Positions 24,335 through 33,644 of a DNA stretch of 64,000 nt are shown piece after piece (the first letter of the stretch is position 1; the number at the start of each line of letters is the position of its first letter). This DNA comes from Armatimonadota bacterium (GTDB taxonomy: Bacteria > Armatimonadota > UBA5829 > DTJY01), in NCBI GenBank assembly GCA_029907255.1, contig JARYMF010000001.1, positions 248,001-312,000 on the forward strand, read 5' to 3'. The notes under the pieces are model-generated. The model worked only from the letters and a program-made list of their open reading frames with translations. It searched no databases and was not told the DNA's origin. Both the position numbers and the translations under genes were made by a program.

Positions 24335-27300
24335 TTAATTTTTCTTTTCTATATCCTCCGCAGTCCGAACGCGAAGCAGCGGCTTGAAGACGCCGTCATC
24401 GAGTTCGAGAGATGAGATTCCAGTGACAACAACGAAATCATCTTCAGCGATTAGGCTGCCTACATTAATCCCTGACGCTATTGCCTTTATTGGAGACGCA
24501 GTGGAGCCGTCATTTATTAGGAACTCTTGTTCGCCAATGGATTCAACCCTGCCGCAGATAGTCACTAGCAGCCCAATGTTATTGAGGGCGATTGACCCTG
24601 TTACGCCGGGCGTTTCGGCGTTGAACCAATCGCCGCCAAGAGCATTGCCAATCATAAAGAGTGGTTTGGGAATGCGGTTTGGATCGGGCTCGGCTTCCAC
24701 TATTGTCGCTGCGTCCACTATTGCCCGCTCGCCTGACGCATTTGTCCCAAGCGTTCCGCCCACTGTCACAAGAGCTCCTGGATTCGGACCGGGGCCGAGA
24801 ACAAGAATGCCAGATGATCGGTCAGCTTCTTCGATATAGAAGCCGTTTGCAAATGTTGCGGTCACTATCTTGTTTGTTAGCGCTACAGGTGTAGCATTGG
24901 CTAATCCTTTAGCATATGCAATTGTGGGAGATTCAGCAACAACTTGAATTCCATCAGATGATCCTATGTTACTCCAGTTGCCTGCTGAATCTTTCGCTTT
25001 GACAGAAATATAATATGTGGTGCCGATACTCAGACCAGGGCTGGGAATGGTGATGATGGCTTCATCGCTTGCACCAGCCGAAGTCCAATTAACGATGCTG
25101 GTATCGCCTGGCGAAGTACCAACAGCATACATATATTCAGCTATGCCGGAGTGAGCATCAGTGGACCTCCAGGTTGCATGGAGCTTCGTTCTTGATCCAC
25201 TATATTGTCCATCATCTTCAACGATAGGTGTGTTTGGAGGATTGGAGTCATATTTAAATATGAAAAGCGTTTTCCATTCATCCGCAGTATTTCCAGCGAA
25301 GTCCTTAGCGCGAATCCTGAGATAATATGTTCCGGTATCAACGGCAGGTGGATCGAAAGATGCTTCACTGACTATGGTGTCGGATGTTCCAAGTTCGGAA
25401 GTGCCGAAGTAGACGAAATAGCCAGCTATGCCAGAATCGCTATCCTCTGCACCGGTCCATGTGAACGCTGGGTCAGCAATCGTTGATTGCCATGTTCCAT
25501 TTTGTGCGCCGTGTGTTTCCGAAGCTGATATTGGATTAGACGGCGGATTATCGTCAAACATGAACGGTCCAAGGTCGAGTGTACCATTTGCCACTCCCTC
25601 GCCGTTGAAGCCTTTTATGTGCAAGTAGTAACTGCCAGGTGTTGACGCTGTGAGAATTAGGTTGCCGGAATTCCATACTGGTTCAGAGCCGGTCCACGTA
25701 TGAGTGGGACTAGTGTCCCAGGCATATCTATATTCGCTTACAGTTCCTTGACCAAACCCTCCAACAGCTGTGAAGCTAAATGTTGGCGTATTGTACCATG
25801 TTCCAATTGTACGGTTGCACACGACATTGGCAGGTGTTGGTGGGTTGGAAAGGGTCCATCGTGTCGCTGGCGCTGAAGAAACGCTGTTTAGCGTGCCGTT
25901 GTATGCCTTGGCGTATCGTGTGTATGGAGTATTTGGAGATAGGCCACCTTCTGTGATATTGACTGTTCCGCCAGTGCCATTTTGAACAGGTGCTGATGCT
26001 TTAACTGTCTGTGCTGAATCGACTATCAGGAATCCTGTTTCATTATTAGAATTATCAGTCAATACCCATCTTATTGAATTGGTGGAAAGGGCGACAGGAG
26101 TGCCCATAGTTGGAGCATATGGAGCTGACGCATACATAGCGCAGTCGTCAAACCAGCCTTCTTGGTTTACACGGTAGTGGTATCCATATGCGACCATTGT
26201 CAAGCCATATGTTTGAGTGTCTAATGTACGGTCCGTGGTGCAGACCAAAGTGTCGTCGATATAATATTTAACATCGCCGCTGCCCGTATACGGCAGGAAT
26301 TCAATTGTGAACTTATGCCAGCCGACCGATCGTGGTTTGCAGGCGGCTCCTGGCCAATACCAACCTGTGCATCCCGTTCCGCACACCTTGTAGTATCCAG
26401 CGCTGTATGTGCTGAACGAGCCCGGCGAAGCAGAGTATGTCCCTAGGTAATAAATCGCTTTGATTCCGCCGGAGTTATCGTGGCATCGTATTTCAAGGCC
26501 TTGACGGCTGTTGTTGTTTGCCGAGGTATCATAAAACCAGCTTTCAAATTTTGCTGCTTGGAAAGGCGGGTTGAAAGTGTGCCCTAGCAGACAGCCTTGA
26601 TTAGGGTCGCTAGAGCTTAGCGTTTTTATCGAACCGCTGCCAGGGAATGTACCGTGGTTAACACTTCCATCCCAAACAGGAGGGTATGGTCCGGGCATTG
26701 GGCTTTGGACGATAGCTGTCCAAAGATTTGGATCTATTGTTGCAAAACCATCTTGGAAAATAGCAACCGTGCCAGGTTGAGTTGATGCGACAGCGGTGTT
26801 TGATGGACCAGAAACATTGTTGGCGTTGTCGTATGCCTTGACATAATAGCTGTAGGTTGTATTCTGCGTTAAGCCATTGTCTTGGTAAGTGGTGGCTGAT
26901 GTTCTGCCAACCTCTGCATTGTTGCGGAAGATTATATATCCTGCTAGCCCAGCGCCGCCAGAGTCTGTTGAAGCATTCCATGATAGGTTGATTTGGGACG
27001 GAGATATACTGGTTGCTGTCAGCCCTGTTGGCGCGGAGGGCGGAGTGGTATCCGTTGAGACTAAGTTGAAGTCTTTTGTGGTTGTTTGACCAGCAGTCAC
27101 AATGGCTGTATCGCTGGCGGGGTTGAAGCCGGCCTTTGAAACATTTAATGTGTATGTTGCAGGGTCAAGATCATTAAAGGTATATACACCCGAACTGTTG
27201 GTGGTAGTTGATGGTCCTCCGGATATGGCAACAGTTGCACCTGAAATTGGCTGTCCATTTGCGGCGTTGCGGACTGTGCCTGTTAGGTTACCTTTTGCTG

Positions 27301-28864
27301 GGGTTACAGTAATTGTCCATGTAATCTCCGGGCCAAACCAGGTTATGCCTTCTCGAACTAGCTGGAATTTTTCAACATATGTGCCTGGGGTTGTTGGTGC
27401 TTTTAATATAAATGTGAAACGTCCGATATTACCTTGAGTTACCTCCCATTGGTCTACGTCGGTCGGACGATTGCAAGAAGGCCAGTTGCTTGGGTTGCAG
27501 AAGGGGCTAATTCGGTCTCGGGGACTCGATGTTCCTAAATAGGTTTCGCTGTGATGCCATGCACCCGTGCCGGTGTTTACAAACTCGACCCAAGCAATTG
27601 CGGTGCTGCCTGCAGTCATAGTAGATGGGTAAGATTGCGCGTGGAAACTAGCAGCCCAGGTTGGTACGCCTTGCACTACGCTAATGTAGTAATTCCAGTC
27701 CCAGCCGTTGCCTGGGTCGGTATGCGTGCCGCAACAACATCGAGTGACGTCAATGTGGCCAAGAATTCCTGGTCCAACTGTTCGTTTTTCTTTAGGAATG
27801 CCCCAATCATTGCAAATATCGCGGGCAAGCAATCCTGATGCGTCATAGAGACTTTTTGGATGGCTTGGTGATGCTGCATAGCCTTCGTGTTCGATTCCAA
27901 TAGAGCGCGAATTGTAGCAGCTTACGTGCCATGCTACGTAGTCTTCGTCGACGCATTGCCAAACTGTGCCAGCTTCTGAGACCACATAGTGAGCGGAAAC
28001 TTGGGCGTTGCAATTCCTAAACCATGAAAGACAACCTGCTGCAGTTCCTTCGATGGTATGGACAACGATAGTGTCTTTTGCGGTATAGTATGCGGAGTAA
28101 TTGCAACTTGCGGCTGGGTACCATATGGCCGGCGGATAATCGCTCGAACCAACAATTGGGGGGATATCGCCGCCTAATTCTGCTGCTGGTGTAGCATCAC
28201 TTATGTTCGTTATCCGAACCGCTTCTCTAGGTATGAGTGAATTTAGGTCAACTGCACCGATGTCCTGAGGAGGGAAGTAGAATCGCTCTCCAGACGAGTT
28301 GGTCCAATCCAGCCCACTTTGAAGCTTCTGGAATATTTCCATCGCAAACAGGCGGCTGAATTCTTCTTCCAAGCCTGCGTATTCAATTACTGGTCCGAGC
28401 CAGGCTTCCAGACCTTTGCTTTTATCAATCCCTTGTTTTTTTGCGTAGTGGGCTAATACTGCCGCTGCTGCGTTAATATTTTCTTTGGGGTCTACTTTTA
28501 GCTTTTCCTTTGGAGTCTTGGTGAGTTCTTCTCCCTCGGCAAGTGATTTTCCGCCTGTTTTGTTTTCGCGGAGTGCCATTACTCCGTAACCTCCCTCGAT
28601 AGTCGGAGCATCTCCGCGGTTTTCGAATGCACTGCCGAAGTATCCTAGGGTCAGCAACAAAGGCAAGGGGACATCATGGCGTGCAGCTGCTTCTTCGAAT
28701 AGCGGCATCAGTGGCCGCTGCCAACGACCGCCTCTTTGCGTTGCCATTCTATCGAAATCAGGATGGCCCTTGGTGTCATCGTCAAATTTTGGCGAGCCAA
28801 CGCACGCTAGGGGAACGGCTATTGCGAGTAGGATAGTGAGTGCATGCAGTCCTAGGCGTTTCAT
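24335..28864 (-). CDS. Giant secreted N-acetylmuramoyl-L-alanine amidase-like multidomain protein
   Basis: A 1509-residue exported protein. In order it has a signal peptide (1-23), a lysozyme/transglycosylase-like helical domain (about 45-180), a T7-lysozyme-type amidase_2 domain (about 258-390) and an NBR1-like Ig domain. Then come a carboxypeptidase regulatory-like domain (GNLTGTVRNAANGQPISGA), an FN3 domain, a concanavalin-like domain (about 690-910), several FN3/Ig modules and two C-terminal OB-like repeats ending near 1505. The amidase has IVVHTIEG, a GHIDVTRCC histidine and THTDPG, consistent with the zinc site. It may cleave peptidoglycan or peptide crosslinks, or act as a surface adhesin. 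It is unusually long; most family members are under 700 residues. Confidence 0.8.
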   Translation of the reverse strand: MKRLGLHALTILLAIAVPLACVGSPKFDDDTKGHPDFDRMATQRGGRWQRPLMPLFEEAAARHDVPLPLLLTLGYFGSAFENRGDAPTIEGGYGVMALRENKTGGKSLAEGEELTKTPKEKLKVDPKENINAAAAVLAHYAKKQGIDKSKGLEAWLGPVIEYAGLEEEFSRLFAMEIFQKLQSGLDWTNSSGERFYFPPQDIGAVDLNSLIPREAVRITNISDATPAAELGGDIPPIVGSSDYPPAIWYPAASCNYSAYYTAKDTIVVHTIEGTAAGCLSWFRNCNAQVSAHYVVSEAGTVWQCVDEDYVAWHVSCYNSRSIGIEHEGYAASPSHPKSLYDASGLLARDICNDWGIPKEKRTVGPGILGHIDVTRCCCGTHTDPGNGWDWNYYISVVQGVPTWAASFHAQSYPSTMTAGSTAIAWVEFVNTGTGAWHHSETYLGTSSPRDRISPFCNPSNWPSCNRPTDVDQWEVTQGNIGRFTFILKAPTTPGTYVEKFQLVREGITWFGPEITWTITVTPAKGNLTGTVRNAANGQPISGATVAISGGPSTTTNSSGVYTFNDLDPATYTLNVSKAGFNPASDTAIVTAGQTTTKDFNLVSTDTTPPSAPTGLTATSISPSQINLSWNASTDSGGAGLAGYIIFRNNAEVGRTSATTYQDNGLTQNTTYSYYVKAYDNANNVSGPSNTAVASTQPGTVAIFQDGFATIDPNLWTAIVQSPMPGPYPPVWDGSVNHGTFPGSGSIKTLSSSDPNQGCLLGHTFNPPFQAAKFESWFYDTSANNNSRQGLEIRCHDNSGGIKAIYYLGTYSASPGSFSTYSAGYYKVCGTGCTGWYWPGAACKPRSVGWHKFTIEFLPYTGSGDVKYYIDDTLVCTTDRTLDTQTYGLTMVAYGYHYRVNQEGWFDDCAMYASAPYAPTMGTPVALSTNSIRWVLTDNSNNETGFLIVDSAQTVKASAPVQNGTGGTVNITEGGLSPNTPYTRYAKAYNGTLNSVSSAPATRWTLSNPPTPANVVCNRTIGTWYNTPTFSFTAVGGFGQGTVSEYRYAWDTSPTHTWTGSEPVWNSGNLILTASTPGSYYLHIKGFNGEGVANGTLDLGPFMFDDNPPSNPISASETHGAQNGTWQSTIADPAFTWTGAEDSDSGIAGYFVYFGTSELGTSDTIVSEASFDPPAVDTGTYYLRIRAKDFAGNTADEWKTLFIFKYDSNPPNTPIVEDDGQYSGSRTKLHATWRSTDAHSGIAEYMYAVGTSPGDTSIVNWTSAGASDEAIITIPSPGLSIGTTYYISVKAKDSAGNWSNIGSSDGIQVVAESPTIAYAKGLANATPVALTNKIVTATFANGFYIEEADRSSGILVLGPGPNPGALVTVGGTLGTNASGERAIVDAATIVEAEPDPNRIPKPLFMIGNALGGDWFNAETPGVTGSIALNNIGLLVTICGRVESIGEQEFLINDGSTASPIKAIASGINVGSLIAEDDFVVVTGISSLELDDGVFKPLLRVRTAEDIEKKN

Positions 28865-29024
28865 GTATAAGCACCCCCCATAAGATTAATTGCAGGAGTT
28901 CTGCCAATTTTGGGTTGCTGTGGGGTACATAGGTATCGAGCTGGCAAGGACTCTATTTATATTTTATCTATTATACTTCCGACTTATCAGTTTGTGAATA
29001 ATTTTTTGCTCAAATCAGGTATTA

Positions 29025-30230
29025 TTACTGGTTACGGATGTCTTTTGCCTGTAGGTATTCTTGCATTGCTGGGTCAAGCGATTCAAACGGCGGCAGAGGT
29101 GGAGCTTTGAACTTCTTACCTTGAAAAGCGGAGATAATTTTTAGATATAAGTACGGGTCTGCCCATGTGAGCGCTGGCTCCACAACCGTGGACTCAGGCC
29201 ATTCATTCCATGACGTAATCTCTATAAAGTCAGCGCCTGCCTCCAAAGCTGCTCTCCAGAAATCTTTGAGCGTCTGTCCATTTCTCCTTGGCATTACGTA
29301 GGATTTTTCAGCTATTTTTCGGTTATCATGGCCTGGATGAACTGGAAGCATGACTTTTTTGCCGGCATTATGAATCGTTTCAGCATATTTCTTGTAAACT
29401 GGTGCAATTTCTTTATATTCGTGCATGCGCCAGGTTGAGAACATTGCATATCCCATGATGCAGTCGATTTGTGGAATTGCCAGCCAGTCGTTTGGTGTAA
29501 AAAGTTCGAAGCCATTCTCTCCCATGCGACCGCGCATTTTGTCCACTATCCAGTAAACTGGGCCAACTTCTTTCTCCACGTGCTCTATTAGTTCTTTTCC
29601 TTGCGCTGCAGTGAGCTTCCCTTCCCAAAGCTGATAAACTGCCCAAACTGGCTTGTTGTCAATATGAAACCAGGCAGGGCTGTTTTTGAATTGTTTGAGA
29701 TATTGTGCTGTCCACTTTTTGATAGTTTCAAAATCATCGACGAATTGAGGCGTTTCATCAAAAAGGAAAACCTTGAAATTTTCTTCCTCTGCAATCGGTA
29801 AAATTGTTTTAACGAAAACGTCATGTGTCCATCCGGATGGTTTTTGCCAGGTTGCTGGTCCCCACCAATCCACCATGAATGCGTCGATTCCTGCGGCTTT
29901 GGCAAGACGAATGTGCCAGCGAACGATATCCTTGTTCATGCTATCATAAGGACCGACAAGCGGGTAAACAGCAGAGCATATCTCACGGATTGCCGGCGGA
30001 AATAAAAGTATATTCGGATCGCTAGCTCTGGGGAGTATCTCACTTGGCTTGTTGCATGCCCAATGACCCCATTGGCCACCTGCGCCCCATGGGGTTGTGT
30101 ACCAGGTGTAGTAGTTCGCTACAACTATTGGTCGCCTAGGCTTCGCTTTGGTGGTCGCAGAAACTTGCGCATGGCTCGGAGTAAGGGCTAAGTAAAGAAT
30201 CATTGCTAGTATCACGAATAGATTCCTCAT
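29025..30230 (-). CDS. Secreted GH99/WbsX-like glycoside hydrolase
   Basis: A 401-residue exported protein. I set the start at 30230, where MRNLFVILAMILYLALTPSH forms a signal peptide and AAGGGAG stands upstream; an earlier in-frame ATG at 30347 would bury the signal. The barrel begins VVANYYTWYTTPWG. It has HIRLAKAAGIDAFMVDWWGP and ends with ITSWNEWPESTVVEP, the SWNEW-x-E-x-x-x-x-EP signature of GH99-like and WbsX proteins. GH99 enzymes cut alpha-mannosides, while WbsX-like proteins occur in polysaccharide loci, so the substrate is uncertain. It lies between the giant amidase and the helicase on the same strand. Confidence 0.78.
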   Translation of the reverse strand: MRNLFVILAMILYLALTPSHAQVSATTKAKPRRPIVVANYYTWYTTPWGAGGQWGHWACNKPSEILPRASDPNILLFPPAIREICSAVYPLVGPYDSMNKDIVRWHIRLAKAAGIDAFMVDWWGPATWQKPSGWTHDVFVKTILPIAEEENFKVFLFDETPQFVDDFETIKKWTAQYLKQFKNSPAWFHIDNKPVWAVYQLWEGKLTAAQGKELIEHVEKEVGPVYWIVDKMRGRMGENGFELFTPNDWLAIPQIDCIMGYAMFSTWRMHEYKEIAPVYKKYAETIHNAGKKVMLPVHPGHDNRKIAEKSYVMPRRNGQTLKDFWRAALEAGADFIEITSWNEWPESTVVEPALTWADPYLYLKIISAFQGKKFKAPPLPPFESLDPAMQEYLQAKDIRNQ

Positions 30231-30334
30231 AGTTATTGCTCCCTTTTCGCTAAAGCAGAACTCTTTTCCTGCTTTTATCCTAGACGGCGTCCTCGAAATG
30301 AATTCAGTTTTCATAATTGATTTTAGTTTTGCTT

Positions 30335-32752
30335 TCAAGAATTGCACAGGTTCTCTAAAATCACCTTCGCAGCTTCTTTATTAGGAATTGGCGAGGCGCC
30401 AAATATATCTGGGTCAGTATGAATTGGTGGGCGGAGAATTGGAATGCCAACGCACGAAGGACAACCTTCCTCACATTCGCACCCATTAATTACTTCCAGG
30501 CAGGAATACATTAAATCTTCTATTGTTTTGTATCCTTTCTCGGCGAATCCAAGCCCTCCAGGATATCGGTCGTAGATGAAAATTGTCGGTAATCCGGTAT
30601 TCGAACTGTCCACTATACCACCGATGTCTTGCTTGTCACACATGGCAAAAAGAGGTAGGACATGCACAGCAAGATTTCGTATTCCAACAAGGCCCTCAAC
30701 TGGTTTAAGTCCCCTGGTTTGAATTTCATCAAGCAAATCTTTAGGCGGTATTATCCAAAGTGCCATTGTCTCCAAGTGCTGGGGAGGCAGGTTTACTTTA
30801 CCGTATCCAATGCTGTCAAGACTGTAGAACTTAATCTTCTTGAAGCCGGTCGTTGCCCAAGTAACAATTGCTGGGCCATAATATACCAGGCATTTGGACC
30901 ATTCCTTTTTAAGAGGAAAGGAATCAAGTGATTCACTTGTCGTATTATTTATTCTAATGCTGGAATCGAGAATAGCTTGAGTATAGTAGTCAACTTCAGC
31001 GCGGCGCACATAGGCGACCTTGCCCTGCAAATCTAGCTCATCCACCAAGTACGTTTCGCCTTCATGCATATATACTGCTTCAGGGTAAAGGATTTCTGGA
31101 GCGCTAATCGAGTCTACTTCGCCAATAACGCGAGGCTGTTCGGGGGTTTGGGATGAACTAGGATATATGCCGGATGTTGTGAACTCTACATCGTCCAATC
31201 TCTTACTTTGAATTGCAGTGGGTAGCTCTACAATGGTGAAGGTGTTTTCAGATATTGTGCGGAGATTTACATCTTTTGCAGGAAATTCGGTACTGGCGTA
31301 ATACCAAGCACCATCAATCTTCTTTAGATTTCCTTCTTCTTCGATGGCTTCAGCAATCGCATGCATTTGGGTGCCAAAATAGAGCGAATCATTTTGCTTG
31401 AGCGGTAGTTCGAAAGCGGCACATCGCAGATGATTGGCAAGAATATAAGGATTTTGCGGGTCAATTATGGCACTTTCGGGCGATTGACCAAAGAAGTAAT
31501 CTGGGTGTTTTACAAGGTATTGGTCTATTGGGTCGTTGTAAGCTATAAATACAGCAAGCGATTCTTCTGAACCGCGACCTGCTCGTCCTGCTTGTTGCCA
31601 TGTGCTGGCAATCGTTCCTGGAAAGCCGACAATTATTGAAGCATCTAGGCTACCGATATCTATGCCAAGCTCCAGAGCATTTGTGCTCGTTACCCCCAAT
31701 AGTTCGCCGGAAAATAATTGCTGCTCAATCTTGCGGCGTTCTTCAGGCAGGTAACCGCCTCGGTATGGCCTAACCTTGTCTGCGAGTTCGGGCTTTTTTC
31801 GCTTCAAAGAATCTCGCACATATCTGTACATTAATTCGGCGACAATGCGTGCTCTGCCAAATGTAATTGTTTGAATGCCGCTTTTAATAAGCTCTGTCAT
31901 TAAAAGTTGTGCTTCAATGTTGGAACTTCGTCGTTCCATTGCCCCCACGTCAATTACTGGTGGGTTCCAAAATACAAATAGCTTTTCTCCCCGTGGCGAG
32001 CCATCATTGTCAATAAGCTTCATTGAGACGCCCGTTAGTTTCTGCGCAAGTTCTGTCGGATTGGCGATTGTCGCCGAACAGCATATAAATTGGGGTTTTG
32101 AGCCGTAAAAATCGCAAACTCGATTTAGCCGCCTGATAACGTTGGCGACATTCGAACCAAATACACCGCGATATGCGTGAATTTCGTCGATGATTATGTA
32201 GCGTAAGTCGGCAAAGAAACGGTTCCATCTTGTGTGATATGGAAGGATTCCTTGGTGAAGCATATCGGGGTTAGTGAGGATGATGCTTGCCTCGTCTCGA
32301 AGTTTTCGACGAGTTGTCGGCGGCGTATCACCATCATAAGTGCCAGTCTTCATAATTTGAGCAAGAGTCGGTTCGAGCTCTGCCCATCTTCTTAGTCCAC
32401 GAAGCTGGTCTTGGGCGAGAGCTTTGGTAGGAAAAATATAAAACGCCTTTGCGGTAGGCTCGTTAAGTAATGTCTCGAGCACCGGAATGTTATAACAAAG
32501 TGTCTTTCCACTTGCAGTGCCTGTTACGACAACTATGCTTTTTCCATTACGGACATTCTCAATCGCATTGACTTGGTGAGAGTAAAGCTTTGAGATTCCT
32601 ATTTTCCTCAATGCGGAGGCAAGTTCATCAGGCAGAGGATTGGAAAGCTCACAGTAGACAGCTTCTCGTTTTGGAACGCGGTGAATATGTACTATCTGGC
32701 CTTGATAGCTGTGGGATTTGCGAAAGTTATCAAGAAATGCAGCCAAATCCAT
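30335..32752 (-). CDS. mrfA: MrfA-like superfamily 2 DNA helicase with DUF1998/Zn-binding C-terminus
   Basis: An 805-residue DExH helicase. Walker A is GTASGKT (78-84), motif II is DEIH (near 190), motif III is CCSATIANP, and motif VI is QAGRAGRG. The C-terminal domain ends with a cysteine cluster, INGCECEEGCPSCVG, the DUF1998-type metal site found in the YprA/MrfA group. B. subtilis MrfA acts in an excision repair route for mitomycin-type damage together with an exonuclease. No exonuclease partner is adjacent here, but a family B DNA polymerase is divergently encoded 0.9 kb away. The start at 32752 puts the Q motif (LYSHQVNAIE) at residue 57. Confidence 0.86.
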   Translation of the reverse strand: MDLAAFLDNFRKSHSYQGQIVHIHRVPKREAVYCELSNPLPDELASALRKIGISKLYSHQVNAIENVRNGKSIVVVTGTASGKTLCYNIPVLETLLNEPTAKAFYIFPTKALAQDQLRGLRRWAELEPTLAQIMKTGTYDGDTPPTTRRKLRDEASIILTNPDMLHQGILPYHTRWNRFFADLRYIIIDEIHAYRGVFGSNVANVIRRLNRVCDFYGSKPQFICCSATIANPTELAQKLTGVSMKLIDNDGSPRGEKLFVFWNPPVIDVGAMERRSSNIEAQLLMTELIKSGIQTITFGRARIVAELMYRYVRDSLKRKKPELADKVRPYRGGYLPEERRKIEQQLFSGELLGVTSTNALELGIDIGSLDASIIVGFPGTIASTWQQAGRAGRGSEESLAVFIAYNDPIDQYLVKHPDYFFGQSPESAIIDPQNPYILANHLRCAAFELPLKQNDSLYFGTQMHAIAEAIEEEGNLKKIDGAWYYASTEFPAKDVNLRTISENTFTIVELPTAIQSKRLDDVEFTTSGIYPSSSQTPEQPRVIGEVDSISAPEILYPEAVYMHEGETYLVDELDLQGKVAYVRRAEVDYYTQAILDSSIRINNTTSESLDSFPLKKEWSKCLVYYGPAIVTWATTGFKKIKFYSLDSIGYGKVNLPPQHLETMALWIIPPKDLLDEIQTRGLKPVEGLVGIRNLAVHVLPLFAMCDKQDIGGIVDSSNTGLPTIFIYDRYPGGLGFAEKGYKTIEDLMYSCLEVINGCECEEGCPSCVGIPILRPPIHTDPDIFGASPIPNKEAAKVILENLCNS

Positions 32753-32780
32753 AGTTTTTAAAAATCAACTTTGCTTTTGC

Positions 32781-33275
32781 TTAACTGCTCAACGGCCTCG
32801 AGGTTTCCCAAATTAGAAGAATAATGGTCATTATGGCGAATAGCGCAGGTAGTAGAGAGAGTACGAAATCACGCCTAAAATCAGGTTTTCCAGATGCCAA
32901 ATCTGAAACTGCATAAGTTACTTCACCGGGGTTATCGATTCCAAATCTTGCAAAAGCTATTGGTACATAAAGCATTTCTTTGCCGCCGCCACGTTGTAGC
33001 CATATGCTAAAAAGAATTGCACCACCTATACTGAGTCCGACAGTTATGAGGAAGGCTTTTAACACCAGCGGTCCTTGGGCGCATTTAAAGTAGAGACAAG
33101 CACCACATATAGCTCCAACAATCAGTAGTGGAATGTATGCCCAACGTAATATGCGGCGGCGAACCTCGCATTCACCAATAAGAGTAGAGAGTATCCAGCT
33201 GGCGATATAGTATGTAAGAAAAAGAAATATTAGCCCATATCGTAGAATTGGAGAAAGCGCTTCTGTGGTTTCCAC
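32781..33275 (-). CDS. Hypothetical membrane protein
   Basis: A 164-residue protein with about five hydrophobic segments: two near the N-terminus, two around residues 45-90, and one at the C-terminus (LLPALFAIMTIILLI). A soluble loop near 95-135 contains IAFARFGIDNPGEVTYAVSDLASG. It starts at GTG with AAGGAAG upstream and ends 28 bases before the helicase gene, so it may be the first gene of a two-gene unit. I do not recognise a family. Nothing in the sequence ties it to DNA repair. Confidence 0.55.
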   Translation of the reverse strand: METTEALSPILRYGLIFLFLTYYIASWILSTLIGECEVRRRILRWAYIPLLIVGAICGACLYFKCAQGPLVLKAFLITVGLSIGGAILFSIWLQRGGGKEMLYVPIAFARFGIDNPGEVTYAVSDLASGKPDFRRDFVLSLLPALFAIMTIILLIWETSRPLSS

Positions 33276-33644
33276 AGTTAGCTTCCTTTCTAATGTTTCT
33301 TATATGGTCATTCAACATGAAACTAAAAATTCCTCCTAGCTCAAAGTTATCGCTTCCACAAATGGTCTAGAGCTAGAGCATTCTTTAACACCCTAGATAT
33401 GGGGGAAAATAAACTTGCTTTGGCTGGGTTTATTATCAATAATAAACTTAGCCATTTAACCCTAATCTTATTTTTCAAAAATGGGTTGAAGCAAATTCCA
33501 GCCTTAGTTCCTTGGTTACTAAGTGTTTTGAAGTTGTGTTAAAATGTGATTAGAACATTGTCTTTGCAAGTGCTTAAATCGATTTGCGCTGCGCACTTGA
33601 GGAAAGTTTGATAAATTTCGAGAAAAGCGCTGAAAGTTTTAAAG
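33276..33644. other. Divergent intergenic region with a long hairpin
   Basis: This 369-base region separates the membrane protein (minus) from the DNA polymerase (plus). It contains a 14-bp stem with two G-U pairs on the + strand (33422-33435 with 33440-33453, four-base loop), with no U tract after it. A 7-bp inverted repeat lies at 33567-33573 and 33593-33599, close to the polymerase start. A weak promoter-like pair TTGAAG/TAGAAC (33528-33556, 17-base spacer) may serve the polymerase. I see no gene here. Confidence 0.4.
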
